Assembly (NCBI GenBank): GCA_902702965.1
Contig: CACRXP010000048.1
Location: 1,321,810 to 1,385,809 of the forward strand
DNA: 64,000 nucleotides
Direction of reading: 5' to 3'
From: Spirometra erinaceieuropaei
Lineage: Eukaryota > Platyhelminthes > Cestoda > Diphyllobothriidea > Diphyllobothriidae
Part shown: positions 31,550 through 42,179 of the stretch, piece by piece
Numbering within the stretch: position 1 is the stretch's first letter
How the letters are laid out: each line of letters starts with the position of its first letter
The notes under the pieces: model-generated
Told to the model about the DNA's origin: nothing
Databases searched by the model: none
The model's input: only the letters and a program-made list of their open reading frames with translations
Position numbers and translations under genes: made by a program

Positions 31550-33737
31550 CCGTCGTAGTCCTGCAATTACTCGCCGTCCGAGATATGTCACTCCAAACCA
31601 ACCTACGGTTGATGGTTTCTGTTGTTATCATCATAAGTATGGTTCTAACACCCATCGCTGTCACTCTACATGCAAGTACAAGACACCTGCGTTGAAAATT
31701 TTCCAGTAAAGACGACGACGAACGTTGTTGGCTCGTCCTCTCTCAGTCGCTTACTCCACATCTATGACAGGAGTTCCTGACGTCATTTTCTCGTGGACAT
31801 TGGCGCGGAGATCAGCCCAATCCCACCCGCCTTAACGACCGTAAGTCACCAGACTCTTCATTTTCCTCCAAGCAGATAGCAGGACTTCTATAAAAACTTT
31901 TGGTCAACGATCCCTTATGCTAGATTTGGGTATAAGACGTTCATTTCGTTGGCTATTTACTGTCGCTAAATGTTCATACCACCATTCTCGACGCTGATTT
32001 TGTATCCTTTTTTCGGTCTTCTCGTTTTCATCAAGTCCCTTTGACTACTTCACCCTAAGACTTCTTTACACTGCAAATACTCCACTCGTACCCTTTCATC
32101 ACCTAATCCACGCATTTCAACAATCCCTTCGTCTACACCCTATCATCGTTTACTTTCGGAATCCCCATCTATCACACGACCCTCACAAGTTAACCGACCT
32201 ATCAAGCATTCTGTTGTACATTATATTTCAACTGCTGGACCACTCGTGTTTAGCCGTCCCCGTCGTTTAGCTGCCGATAGTTTAGCCATAGCTAGGGCTG
32301 AATTCATTTCACGTGATGGAACTAGGCATAGTCATGCCTTCCACTAGTCCATGGGTTTCACCTCTACATATGGTGTGCAAAAAGTCTCTCGTTGACTGGC
32401 ACCCATGCGGGGATTACCGACGGTTAAACACCTCCACTGTGCCTGACAGGTATCCACTTCCCCATCTCCACGACTTTTCATCTAGCCTAGCCGAAGCAAC
32501 TATATTTTCCAAGATTGACTTAGTCAAAGCTTTCCATCAGATACCCGTTGCTCCAGAAGACGTTCCCAATGCGGCGATTACCATACCGTTTGGTCTGTTC
32601 GAGTTTGTCAGGATGTCTTTTAGGCTACGCAACTCCGCTCAAATTTTTCAGCGTTTCATCAACGAAGCCCTCCGCGACTTACCTTTCTCTTTTGTCTACG
32701 TCGACGATGTTCTGGTAGCACGTGCAAGTGAACACGAACTTGTCAGACCGCGTTTGCAATCTCAGGGTCGTCGTTTGACCGAGGCATTCTCCCCTCTGAT
32801 TGGAAAGTGGCGAACATATACCCCATTCACGGGGACGTTCAAGCAAATACTAGATGGACAATAACACTTGTCTGGACAGAACAGCTCTGTGGTGCCAAAC
32901 CAACGACTTTCATACACCTACCGCTAATGCGGATGACTGTCAGTGCATTTTACCGATATTAGCTACAACTGAATGTGTTGGAGTTTTGGTCCTGCATTCC
33001 CAACGAAAAATATTATGTTAAGTGTATATACTACTGACAACATTTTAGTACCGTGTTTATTTAAAGTTACATAATGCATGTACCGGTTACAATAGGGTTT
33101 TCAAAGGCATTGCCTATTACCCTTAAAATTTACTGACCTATATACTGACCTATCTACAACATTTACATCTAATTTTTGAACGATTGAGCCAATTTGGCTT
33201 TTTCATCAAGGTTTCTAAATGCGTTTTTGGTGTACGGTCGCTGTTTTTCCTAGGACCTCGCGTAGATGCATTTTGTTGTCATCCCATAGGTGCCAAAGTT
33301 TCAGCTATTCGCGATTTCACTACTCCCACTTCCTTTCAACATCTGCGCTGTTTTATAGGCCTTGTCAATTTCTATCGACGCTATATCCCTCATTGTGCTC
33401 AATTAATGTTGCCACTTGCCGACCTTTACGCGGGAACAACCGCGAGTTTTCTTTTCCTGACACAGCTGTTGCGGCTTTCGATCGTGCTAGGAAGGCTCTT
33501 GCGGATACAACTGCCTTTCTTCACCCTATAACTGATGCCCCACTTTCCATTGTGGCCGACGCCTCCAACTTCTCTATAGGTGCTGCCCTTCAGCAACAAA
33601 CGCCCACTGGCATCCAACCCTGGGCTTTCTATTCTGCCACATTGACATCCCCACAAACTCGCTATAGTATTTTCGATAGAGAACTTACTGTAGAGCACTG
33701 CGGCGTAGCCGTACGGTTCTTACCGCAGAAACTCTGA
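31550..33737 (+). mobile_element. Ty3/gypsy LTR retrotransposon, partial and broken
   Basis: Plus strand. Gag-like zinc knuckle CCYHHKYGSNTHRCHSTC (about 31.6-31.7 kb). Protease FLVDIGAEISPIPP with the active-site D-T-G changed to D-I-G (31786-31830). Reverse transcriptase from [16 protein letters not shown] to the catalytic [10 protein letters not shown] (32313-32730), resuming with HLHLIFERLSQFGFFIKVSK to GLVNFYRRYIP (33157-33400). RNase H opening DAPLSIVADASNFSIGAALQ (33.5-33.7 kb). Frameshifts, stops and an inserted CR1-like piece break the frame. Integrase and LTRs are not found; the 3' side is cut by a PLE at about 33.74 kb. Confidence 0.88.
32745..33156 (+). mobile_element. CR1-like non-LTR fragment inserted in the gypsy reverse transcriptase
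   Basis: About 410 bp interrupting the RT just after [14 protein letters not shown]. Its first part reads [20 protein letters not shown], typical of the non-LTR RT motif 'G..P.DWK.A.V.PI.K'. The rest is non-coding AT-rich DNA. Another CR1-like relic occurs at 41.5-42.0 kb. Confidence 0.6.
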
Positions 33738-33744
33738 AAATATA

Positions 33745-35865
33745 CGCTGAGAATTAACTGGAAAGTACCCTCGGAAAGATAGAAGAACTGAAGCGTCACG
33801 TGTGTCAACGCACAGCCGTCCTAGACACCCTGACAGACGACGAAAACAAGAATTCGACGGCTACACTCAATCCATAGGAAGAAGACGCGGAGAGGCGAAA
33901 AGTTCTGCGCTCCTTAGAAGTGTACATGAAATGAAATCACAATCACGGTTTCCGAAAGATCCAAGTCGGTACGTACACAACCACTCTAATATGACACTTG
34001 ATAAAACATCACTTGACGCATTATCCCTTGGTCCTAAGCTTTGCATATCTCGTCAAATAGTTAATCAGTTAGAATTGGAAACTCAGTTCGGGAACCTACG
34101 GAACCAAACCTATGATCTAGTGTCCACTTCCACAAACAGTATCGAACACTTTAAATCAACATTGGTGAATTGAAGTTATCAGTACCTGAACAAGGGGCCA
34201 AAAGCCGAGGATTACTGACAAAAGCACATGTGGAAAAGTTAAAAGAACTTCGAGAGAACAAAGATATCTTGGTAACTAGAACGGACAAAGGGACAGACGT
34301 CGTTATAATGAATAGATCGGACTACGTAGAGAAGATACAGTCTATATTATCAGACTAGAAGAAATTCAGGAAGGTAGACAAAGAAAAGGATTGCACGGAA
34401 GAAGTAGAGACGAAACTGACTGAATGTCCATGAAGGCTCCACACAGGGGGTCACATGAGCGACCGTGACCTAGAACACCTCCGATCAGTCGGCACACATA
34501 TCCCTCGACTATATGGTCTACCTAAGATCCATGAGGAAGGCCTGCCAGTCCGTCCAATCCTAGACATGCGAAACTCTCCGTATCATGCGAAAGCAAAGTG
34601 GCTAGCAGAGAAACTCAAGCCCGTGCAGCGTCAGCTAGCACCACGCAGCTACCGAGATACCCTTGAATTCACTGATGACATCAAAGGCCTTAACGTCAAC
34701 GGCGTGGTGATGTTCTCGCCGGACGTCTTATCACTTTTTAAAAACGCTTCGGTCACCGAGACGGTTGATTACTATCGGACAATCAGCAGGAAATAGGAAT
34801 GCCGACGAAGACACTCAAGGAACTATTACTAAGATGCACATTAAATGTGCAGTTCCTGTTCGACAACCAACTCTATAGACAAGTATACGGCGTTGTTATG
34901 GGCTCAGCCCTTGGACCTCTCCTTGCAGATGTCTTCATGGGCAAATTAGAGAGATTCCAACTTAGCGATCAGATCGATAAGCTTAAACATTACGGTCGCG
35001 ATGTTGATGATATCTTTGCAATTGCCAATGCAGAAACCGACGTAGCTACCCTCTTAGATGCGGCAAAGCAGGCACATCCGTCGATCAAATTCACGCTGGA
35101 GATCGAAACGGCCGATTCGCTCTCTATCTTGGATGTTCTTCTAAGCAGGAGACCCGACGGGAGTGTCCGAAGAAGCGTCTATCGGAAAAAACCTGGTCTG
35201 GACAATACACGAACTTTGCCTGTTTCATACCCCTCGAACAAAAACGAAATCTAGTACGATGTTTGGCACAAAGAGCCAGGAAAATTTGCACAACAGATAG
35301 CATCGAGGAGGAGCTCAGAAAAATCCAGGACTTCCTTCAAGAACACGGGTATCCTGACAGGTTCATTGCAAAGAACATTGCCGAAAGAACGGTCAAACCC
35401 GCCACGCCGACCGCTGAAAAGAAAACTTTGTTCCTCAAAGTCCCTTTCCAAGGGGACGCCACGAGTGAACTCCTAAGGAGACGCCTTGATCAAGCTGTCT
35501 CGCGAACCTTCCCAGCAGCAAGGGTTCAAATATCGTTCTCTAATAACCCTATTTTACGCGGAGGAGGTAAGGATAAGCCACCACCGCAGACCACCTCAAT
35601 GTGCATATATTCCTTCACTTGCTCCTGTGGAGCAGGTTATATTGGTGGCACGAGTCGGCGCTTATCCAAGAGAATACGCGAACACCTCCGAACATGGCTG
35701 GGAAAAGGCCAAACGAGGAGTATAAGCAGCGCCATTCTCGCGCATGTTATCGATTCCGGACATCGTGTGGACCCCAACGAAGCTTATCGTGTGATTTATA
35801 AGGTGTACTCACGGTGCAACTCCCCCCGCCTACTTCCGTTCTCACCCCGGCCCCGTCAATGACTA
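33745..35865 (+). mobile_element. Penelope-like retroelement, nearly full-length but decayed
   Basis: Plus strand, in several frames. NKDILVTRTDKGTDVVIMNR (34.25-34.32 kb). RT start PRLYGLPKIHEEGLPVRPIL (34.5 kb). VVMGSALGPLLADVFMGKLE then the catalytic block GRDVDDIFAI, where the usual Tyr before VDD is Asp (35.0 kb). IKFTLEIETADSLSILDVLL. Finally a C-terminal GIY-YIG nuclease, CIYSFTCSCGAGYIGGTSRR followed by LSKRIREH (35.6-35.7 kb). The frame changes at about 34.8 and 35.26 kb, with stops near 34.36 and 34.43 kb, so it cannot encode an active protein. It is a different PLE subfamily from the YVGETG copies. It truncates the gypsy element. Confidence 0.9.
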
Positions 35866-36270
35866 CTATTACCCCCAACTACCCCCCCTCCCCCATAGTC
35901 CCACACGCCGACTGTGTTTTAAGGAGAACTTTTATCGATTTCTCTTATCGCTGACATGTTTTACTTCTACCCCGTTCCTATATAACTGTGTGCTCGACGT
36001 ACCCGACTTGCTAACATCACTCACCTCGCCCCCTTGACCCAATGTCCATAACACGCCGACATCACCATGCTGATGACGTGGGAACGCTGAGTGTTAATGG
36101 CCCATCAATCACTTATAAACCCTGTGAACTTCGAATAATTTCAACTTCTATGTAGGTGTTTTGGCCTGATAATGTATTAACGTAAACACGTGTTTGCAAA
36201 ATTGACTTTTTAAATGGTACAAGACAGATGCAAACACCCTACACAGGGCAGAAGAAAATGCTGTGGTAAA
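35866..36270. other. FABP-B downstream region
   Basis: C-rich start (CCCCCTCCCCCATAG), then sequence shared with 27.54-27.80 kb including the degraded hammerhead-like relic CCTGATAATG at about 36.16 kb. Confidence 0.55.
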
Positions 36271-36281
36271 ATAAATTTCCC

Positions 36282-36287
36282 TTTATT
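36282..36287 (-). terminator. FABP-B poly(A) signal
   Basis: AATAAA on the minus strand 14 bp after the TGA stop. Confidence 0.75.
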
Positions 36288-36300
36288 ACTCTTTGTACAT

Positions 36301-37754
36301 TCAAGCCTTGATGTAGTGTAGAACACTAGAGACGTCACCCACTTTCATGGTCTGCAAAATGGAAAAAAAGAGAGCTGAGAATGAGTGCGCTGCTGGACGA
36401 AATTTCGACAAGGGAAATGACTGAAAACACGCTGACCAAATGAAAATCCCAGTTGCACTCAATCCCCACTCGCTCTTTCCTCCGCGGTAGGATCTTATTT
36501 CGCAGCCGCACACTCCATAATCTCTCGATTTGTACCTGCGGCAGTCGCGAGCTTCTCCATTGTGCACTTCCATCGTCTCAGTAAAACCCGTCCATATAAC
36601 TGTCTTTTTGCCTTCTGAATCTGGAACCTTCTAGTTTTCCACCAACGTCCTTCGAAGGCTATACGAAATAAGTGCTGATGCACTTTGAGTTAGTCGGCTC
36701 ATTTGATATGAAATCCCATCAACGACATATATGCTGTCAAATACGGCAGCCAGCAACTTTTTAAGACCTACTAATTTATCAATCAGACAGGTTTCATAGT
36801 CTCTTGCAGCTGTTTACCGTGTCTTTGTTCTGCTAGTGTGCCTTCGTGAAATCTGGCCGGCCGGTCATGGGAGGGGGAAGTCATGCTTTCTTACTCTGCA
36901 CGCTCGTTACATGCGAAAGCCCCCATCATCTGCAACATTAACGAAGAGGCGTAAGGACAGACTGATACTTACCATGGTTAAATTATTACCATCCACAACG
37001 TTCTCGACGAGTACATCTGGGTCTCCTTTCTGATCAATTGTCAACTTTTTGCCTTCCAGTTTTATAAGCATCTGAAAAGTATATGATCACAAATGCTTCG
37101 TTTTGAAAACTGCTCTCTGTCAATCTTTTGTGTCATCCATCATCGCGGTCATTTGCCTGGAATTAAACGATGCAAGCAAGACTGGTGTAGCGGTCACTGA
37201 ATCCACGATTTGAGTATCCTAACTTTTCGAAGGCAAACAAGCTACATATACACATATTCATACACATCATTCCATTTAATGAGTTCGCCAAAACAAGTAT
37301 AACAGTGAGTATCAAACGATTCGGCCGTTCTTTGTCAATCAGGTTTGAATTTTCAAGGCGGCATCACGTAACTGGGGACTGTCTCCTCTGACTGAGACTG
37401 GCAGCCACAACTGGTTTTGAGCTCTTGTGGGTTGAATAACACTGACTTAGATTAGAGATGTTTCAGTTAACGCAAGTATTGAAAAGGAAGAAACAATGGC
37501 GGGGATCTTGCCTTAACGTGCTCTCCATCCAATGTAGTGTGATCAAACTCCTCGCCCAGCTTGAATTTCATACCGTGGTAGTCCGCGCCGACATCTACAT
37601 TCATGCTGTAACGGTCGTCGACACGTGAGAAGGTCAGGGACGATTTCGACAATCGGTCCAATTCCTCTTTAGATACTTGGGCCCCCAGTCTTTCAGTTGT
37701 CGCACTCAGGTCATCACTGTCTTTCATTTTCCATGTTCCAAAGAAATCTTCCAT
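36301..37754 (-). CDS. Fatty-acid-binding protein B, ligand Arg replaced
   Basis: Exons 37754-37512, 37071-36973 and 36351-36301 encode 130 residues. It starts MEDFFGTWKMKDSDDL. Exon 2 reads MLIKLEGKKLTIDQKGDPDV onward, ending NNLTM. Exon 3 reads TMKVGDVSSVLHYIKA. Compared with A, C and D, the strictly conserved Cys and Arg of CVRHY are Ser and Leu (TGT to AGT, CGA to CTA), so the carboxylate-binding R-x-Y pair is lost. The frame, splice sites (GC donor AAG|GCAAGA, GTAAGT donor), TATA box and poly(A) signal are intact. It could be a young pseudogene still in frame, or a copy with altered ligand choice. It is the closest relative of FABP-A and lies in the same segmental duplication. Introns 440 and 621 bp. 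Confidence 0.92.
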
Positions 37755-37813
37755 GCTAAAGAAGCTTCAACCGAGACAGAGAGTAAGACAACCTCCGTGG
37801 TATTCAGCTGCGC

Positions 37814-37821
37814 TTTATATA
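37814..37821 (-). promoter_or_regulatory. FABP-B TATA box
   Basis: TATATAAA on the minus strand, 60 bp before the ATG, as in A and C. Confidence 0.75.
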
Positions 37822-37837
37822 GTCAGATGGGCCTACA

Positions 37838-38115
37838 CCGACAATAAGGATGCTGTTTTCGCCCTGATTGCTAGTGATTAATCGTCCTTGAATCTGACCT
37901 CGCTGGTGTTGTGATGGCGGTGCTGTGCATTGAGGCGTTAACTAATCGACGCCGTTGGGGAAAATAGAGAATAGTCACTCCGTAAATAGTTGTCGTCAGT
38001 TCTCGTCAACCTGTAATAACACAGTGCGTTTCATTTCGGTGAATAGAATATGCTTCTCCTAATTCTCACGCCGTTAGTTTACGTTTAAATGCTACACTCC
38101 GTGGCGTTGGGAAAT
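37838..38115 (-). promoter_or_regulatory. FABP-B upstream region, conserved with FABP-A
   Basis: Counterpart of 29400-29672. Similarity with A breaks at about 38110 and resumes at about 38200. Confidence 0.55.
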
Positions 38116-38199
38116 TCACGATAGGCCGAGATCTCCTCAGTTACCTCGCTGCGTGTATTTCCGGACCAAAATATTCACTGAGAGTTGTGATTTTGCGAA

Positions 38200-38932
38200 T
38201 CAGCACATATTCACAGTGTCCACATTAACTTTACATTCAGAATGTGCTTGTTATATGGTCTTACGACGTTCGAGTACGTGGTGTTCTACCATCCACGTCT
38301 CTCACTATTGAAAATTCCATGTGCCTTGTGAAGAGTTGTATTATTTTATTTCACAGATATAGCAGTTACCACCATTGTCATTGTGAACCTGTTGCGGGCA
38401 GTCACGTTTCCACAATTTTCCTGCACCATGTATATTTGAATTAACAGACCCTCCACGGAAGTTCGTTTTTCCATGCAAACGCAATCGAGAAGATACGGTG
38501 CCAACTTGACAGGCAAAATGAATGTTGGCATTATACTCTTGTTGGCCAATCAGATGATGTTCGAGTGCCTGGCCTTGGAGTACCCTACAAGCAGCATGAA
38601 AATGGGCAGAAGATGAGCCGGTGGCATATTTAACTAGCACCAATACCCAGTATGGCAACGCAACTGAAATACATGCCAGGATGCACAGTCCCTTTCCGTT
38701 ACATTTCATCGTTGTAGACAAAGTTTCCAGAATAAGTGACTGGGTAGCAGATAGAAGGCACAAGGAGATTAAGTATCACGCAATTGAATGCACAACAAGC
38801 GTGTGCCTGCGGTAGCCGACAATTCGACCGTCGACCCCAGCGATATCCTTCATGTGCCCTAGATTGGGGCGAGCGTTGGGATGTGGCTTGCATGTGATAT
38901 AGTGGTAGAGGACTTGCACTGCATCTAACGCA
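38200..38932 (-). repeat. Segmental duplication block, copy B
   Basis: Counterpart of 30285-31012. It continues beyond the shared end into a longer PLE reverse-transcriptase relic (to about 39.3 kb), so B keeps more of the ancestral arrangement than A. Confidence 0.8.
38341..38763 (-). CDS. Hypothetical 140-residue protein with hydrophobic N-terminal segment
   Basis: An open frame I do not recognise. From the second Met it reads MKCNGKGLCILACISVALPY then WVLVLVK, which looks like a signal peptide or membrane anchor. A Cys-containing, basic remainder follows, with FACQVGTVSSRLRLHGKTNF and RGGSVNSNIHG. The copy in block A (30.4-30.85 kb) is frameshifted after 63 codons. A diverged relative at 53.43-53.70 kb keeps ACNVG, RRLCLRR, FHGGSVDLRIHG and a similar C-terminus. 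The neighbour upstream on the same strand is a PLE relic, so it may be part of a repeat. No splice sites were assigned. I treat it as a possible gene or gene relic only. Confidence 0.3.
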   Translation of the reverse strand: MCLLSATQSLILETLSTTMKCNGKGLCILACISVALPYWVLVLVKYATGSSSAHFHAACRVLQGQALEHHLIGQQEYNANIHFACQVGTVSSRLRLHGKTNFRGGSVNSNIHGAGKLWKRDCPQQVHNDNGGNCYICEIK

Positions 38933-39298
38933 CTACCTATTCTGATTGGGTGGTTACTGTTGAAGTTCAGTACTTGCATCGTATTTGTCGCTTTCCTGAA
39001 CACTTTGATTCTTAGTTCACCACAATCTTTGCGGCATACGAGGACATTCAGGAAGGCCAGCTGGTTATTCTCTTCCTCCTCCATCGTAAATTGAATGTCC
39101 GGGTAGACAGCGTTGAGATGTTCTTGGTATGATTTGTCTATAATAGAGGGAAATCCTAAGGGTGTTATTGTAGCCACGCTCATGACCACACGGTATACAA
39201 GCACCCGTACCAACGTCCTCAATGAATAGTCGTTTGCATAGACGCTCGTCATCCATCCCTTTCACGTGACCGCTGTCACACAGCATGATGAATCGCAA
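38776..39298 (-). mobile_element. Penelope-like reverse transcriptase relic
   Basis: Minus strand: KSYQEHLNAVYPDIQFTMEE, NNQLAFLNVLVCRKDCGELR and VFRKATNTMQVLNFNSNHPI, the segment that follows the YVDD block in PLE reverse transcriptases. After NSNHPI the frame runs into unrelated repeat sequence (PNLGHMKDIAGVDGRIVGYR). The catalytic region upstream is destroyed. Confidence 0.8.
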
Positions 39299-39539
39299 CC
39301 TTCGAGGACTTCTTATTTCTGGCCTCCAGTCCTATCACCGCAGCATAAGCGATTCGTAGAGAAAACTGGGGTGAAGTTTCTTTACTTTCCCTACACCGTC
39401 CATGTCTCAGCCACGTACAGATGCGTTATCAGTGTGACGACTGTATGTCTTAACTTTCCTGTCCAATCGAAGATCACCACGATCCTGAAGTGAGTGCCCC
39501 GCTAGCCATATACACGTCCAATCTTGGAGATCCGACTTG

Positions 39540-39900
39540 ACCGTTCGAGGTTGCACTGCCCAGGTAGACGAATTTATCCAGAGATGGCAGGCGAGTTACA
39601 TCTACCCTGATTCTGGGCCACTTGAAATCATCACACATTTCCAGTTAGCAAATGACCATAGTCTTGTCTGTGCTGATTGCCAGTCGACTGGAAATAGATC
39701 ATTGTTCCATTGCTCATCCGTCGTGGTGCTCAACCCACGACCAAACATGTAAAGGTCACGGACACTGGTCGGTGTAACTCGCGTGGATGTCTGCGTGTGT
39801 CGGATGCTGGGCCACCGTTCCGTCAGTTGGGTAGGCGATGTTGATGACCTGCCTTGTTTGATTTCCGAGGAAATCAATAATCGAACTTGAAGTAAATCCT
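39540..39900. repeat. Dispersed repeat fragment
   Basis: CCCAGGTAGACGAATTTATC plus CTCGCGTGGATGTCTGCGTG resemble 60660-60790 (CCCAGGTGGGCGAATTAACC, CTCGCGTGAATGCCTGCATG). No coding sequence recognised. Confidence 0.45.
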
Positions 39901-40239
39901 TCGGAACAGACCTTTTCAGGCACGGTCCGAAATGAGGCAATTAATTTTTAACTGACTGCTATGCATTTTGAGACAAAAACTGCATGACTGACACGACTGT
40001 AATGTCTTAGCATCAGGCAACATGACAGGGAATAGTGCAATTCTACTAAAGTACTCTTGTGGAGCTGAAAATTCATCTCAGGATTTCAGTCAGTTCTTCA
40101 CGAAATAGCAAGTCCATTGTACATGCGTCCTAATATGTTGCTGGGTCGGCGTTCCGTCAGAAGATGGATGGGCGACGTTGATGACCACTTCTTCAGCTTG
40201 TCAGTCGTGTCTCATCCTAGAGTTTAGATAATTTGTGAA

Positions 40240-41070
40240 TGACGCTGTGGTCAGTGCGTCCCCTCTGGTAAAGTAAATTAACTGTATATCTAAAATGATG
40301 GTCCACATGAGTCAAATTACATATTCGAAATAAAATATGATGACCGACCAATCGGATGCACCCACCGGTAGTCAGTTGCTCGTGAGGGCATGTTGGTAGG
40401 TTTTGGGTGTCTGCAGCATTTGGCCGGTGGCATTCGAGATTCGCAGTTTTTACTGAAAAAAGGATTATCTGCATTTTTAGACTAATGATCCACATGAGCA
40501 AAGTTGCCCCTTCATCGGATTTTGCAGCCGAAGAAAAGAGGCAATTTATTTTTAACTCATTTTACTGACTGATATGCCTTTTGAGGCACAAAATGCGTGC
40601 TCAGGCGCTGTCTGATTTAGGCGGCGGTGGGAGGGGGATGCATAGGATATATTCGTAAACAAGAAGCGCATCTTGGTACGTCTGAGATGCAGCCTGAAGC
40701 AGCCAACCTGAATTCAGTCTCAGAACCCTTAACCCGAAGGCAGGCTACTGAAAGGCCAGTCGTTAATGCTCCGCTGTGATTGGCAGCGTCTTCGTTGGTA
40801 TTGATTGCCAGTGGCAGGTGAAATGCAATAACAAGTGTGGCTGGCAGCTTCAGGCTGGCTCTCACGTAGCAAGCTGTATGTACAGCAGATATGCTATCTC
40901 AGGAAATGCTAGCTAAAATCCCAAAATGTGCAAGTGAATAACAAATTTGGTTTGTGTTTGCAGTCTCCAACTACCGCGATTATTTCATACGCGGTGAGGG
41001 CGCCGTAAATCCACCTGTCACTTGTACCGGTATGCAACGGACGCCACAGCCTAGAGATACTGAAGGAGCT
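40240..41070 (+). repeat. Dispersed repeat 'R', copy
   Basis: ATGATGGTCCACATGAGTCA, GAAGGCAGGCTACTGAAAGG, GGCAGCGTCTTCGTTGGTAT and TAACAAATTTGGTTTGTGTT match 23.9-25.1 kb. The latter part of R follows at 42.18 kb, after the CR1-like insertion. Confidence 0.6.
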
Positions 41071-41501
41071 CCCGAGTAGAAATGACTTCCCTGGTGAAAA
41101 TTCAGTATTAATATCAGTATCAGTGTATTTCAGGGAAAGTAGGTGAGTACCTTTGAAATCTTTATTGGTCACATACGGAGGAAGTATATTGAAGAATGGA
41201 AATGAAGTAAGATGAAAGAAATACAAGGAGAATAACAAAAACTCTAGAGATGAACAGATAATTTCCCGTGTTAACAGCATTTAAAGGCATACGAACTCGG
41301 TTTTTTTGATTAAATGCAGCAGACTGTTGAAACACACCTATGATACAGGAAAAGATGTAAAAAATTTTCTAGTCTGCAGGCGTCGTGGTGAATGCGAGCA
41401 GCGGTGTGCGACGTGGTGTAAAAGTAATAAATTACATAAACTTATGTTACTTGCATGTCGGTAGTAGCATCGTGATAACACCAAATTGTCAACGTTGGCT
41501 A

Positions 41502-42008
41502 TCAAGGTGGCAGTAGTCCGGCATTATTGTGACGCGCGCTCCAATGTTGATCTAGCCTCCGTTTAAAAGTTTCCACGGATCCCGACAACGCAACATCTTC
41601 AGGTAAAATATTCCAAGCTGCAACCACTCTTTTGGAGAAGAAGAACTTTTGTGTGTCTATCGGGGCACCAGTCTCACGTAGTTTGAGTGGATGGCCTCTC
41701 AGGTTAGTCGTAGTCGCCAATTCGAAGAAGTCTCCAGATGCGAGGCAGCAGCCCTGATTGTGCACAAGGCAGAAAGCTTGTATCAGGTCCTCACGTAGCT
41801 GTCTGTAACTCAAATGATAGAGGTCAAGATTAGCTAATCGTATTTCGCAGGGTAGTAACCACTTCGCAGATGCAAGTTTCGTTGTTCGCCGTTTAACTCT
41901 TTTGAGTATGCGGATGTCTTCAGCGGTCCAGGGTCTCCATGCTTGGATATCAAACTGCAGATGCGGTCGAACAAAATTCCGAAAGACCTTGGCGACTGTG
42001 ACTGTCAT
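41502..42008 (-). mobile_element. CR1/Jockey-like non-LTR retrotransposon, C-terminal fragment
   Basis: A continuous minus-strand frame of 168 codons: FRNFVRPHLQFDIQAWRPWT, RILKRVKRRTTKLASAKWLL, RLANLDLYHLSYRQLREDLI and SKRVVAAWNILPEDV. This is the usual tail that follows the RT domain in CR1/Jockey-group elements ('L.R.QRRATK', 'F..R.V..WN.LP..V'). No RT core is present, so it is 5'-truncated as typical of non-LTR insertions. The open frame suggests relatively recent arrival. It splits a copy of repeat R. Confidence 0.88.
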
Positions 42009-42179
42009 TGATCATCAATCTAATGTTCAATGAAATGTCAAACCTGGTTAGTTTATGCAGTTCATACTTATCTTAGTTGTTTAATAAGAGATGCAGGGCT
42101 CCTTAAATTCACATGTTACTTTAGCTTTATATAACGAGTACTGAGAGTAAAAAAAGATGTTGGACAAAACTCCCTTGAA

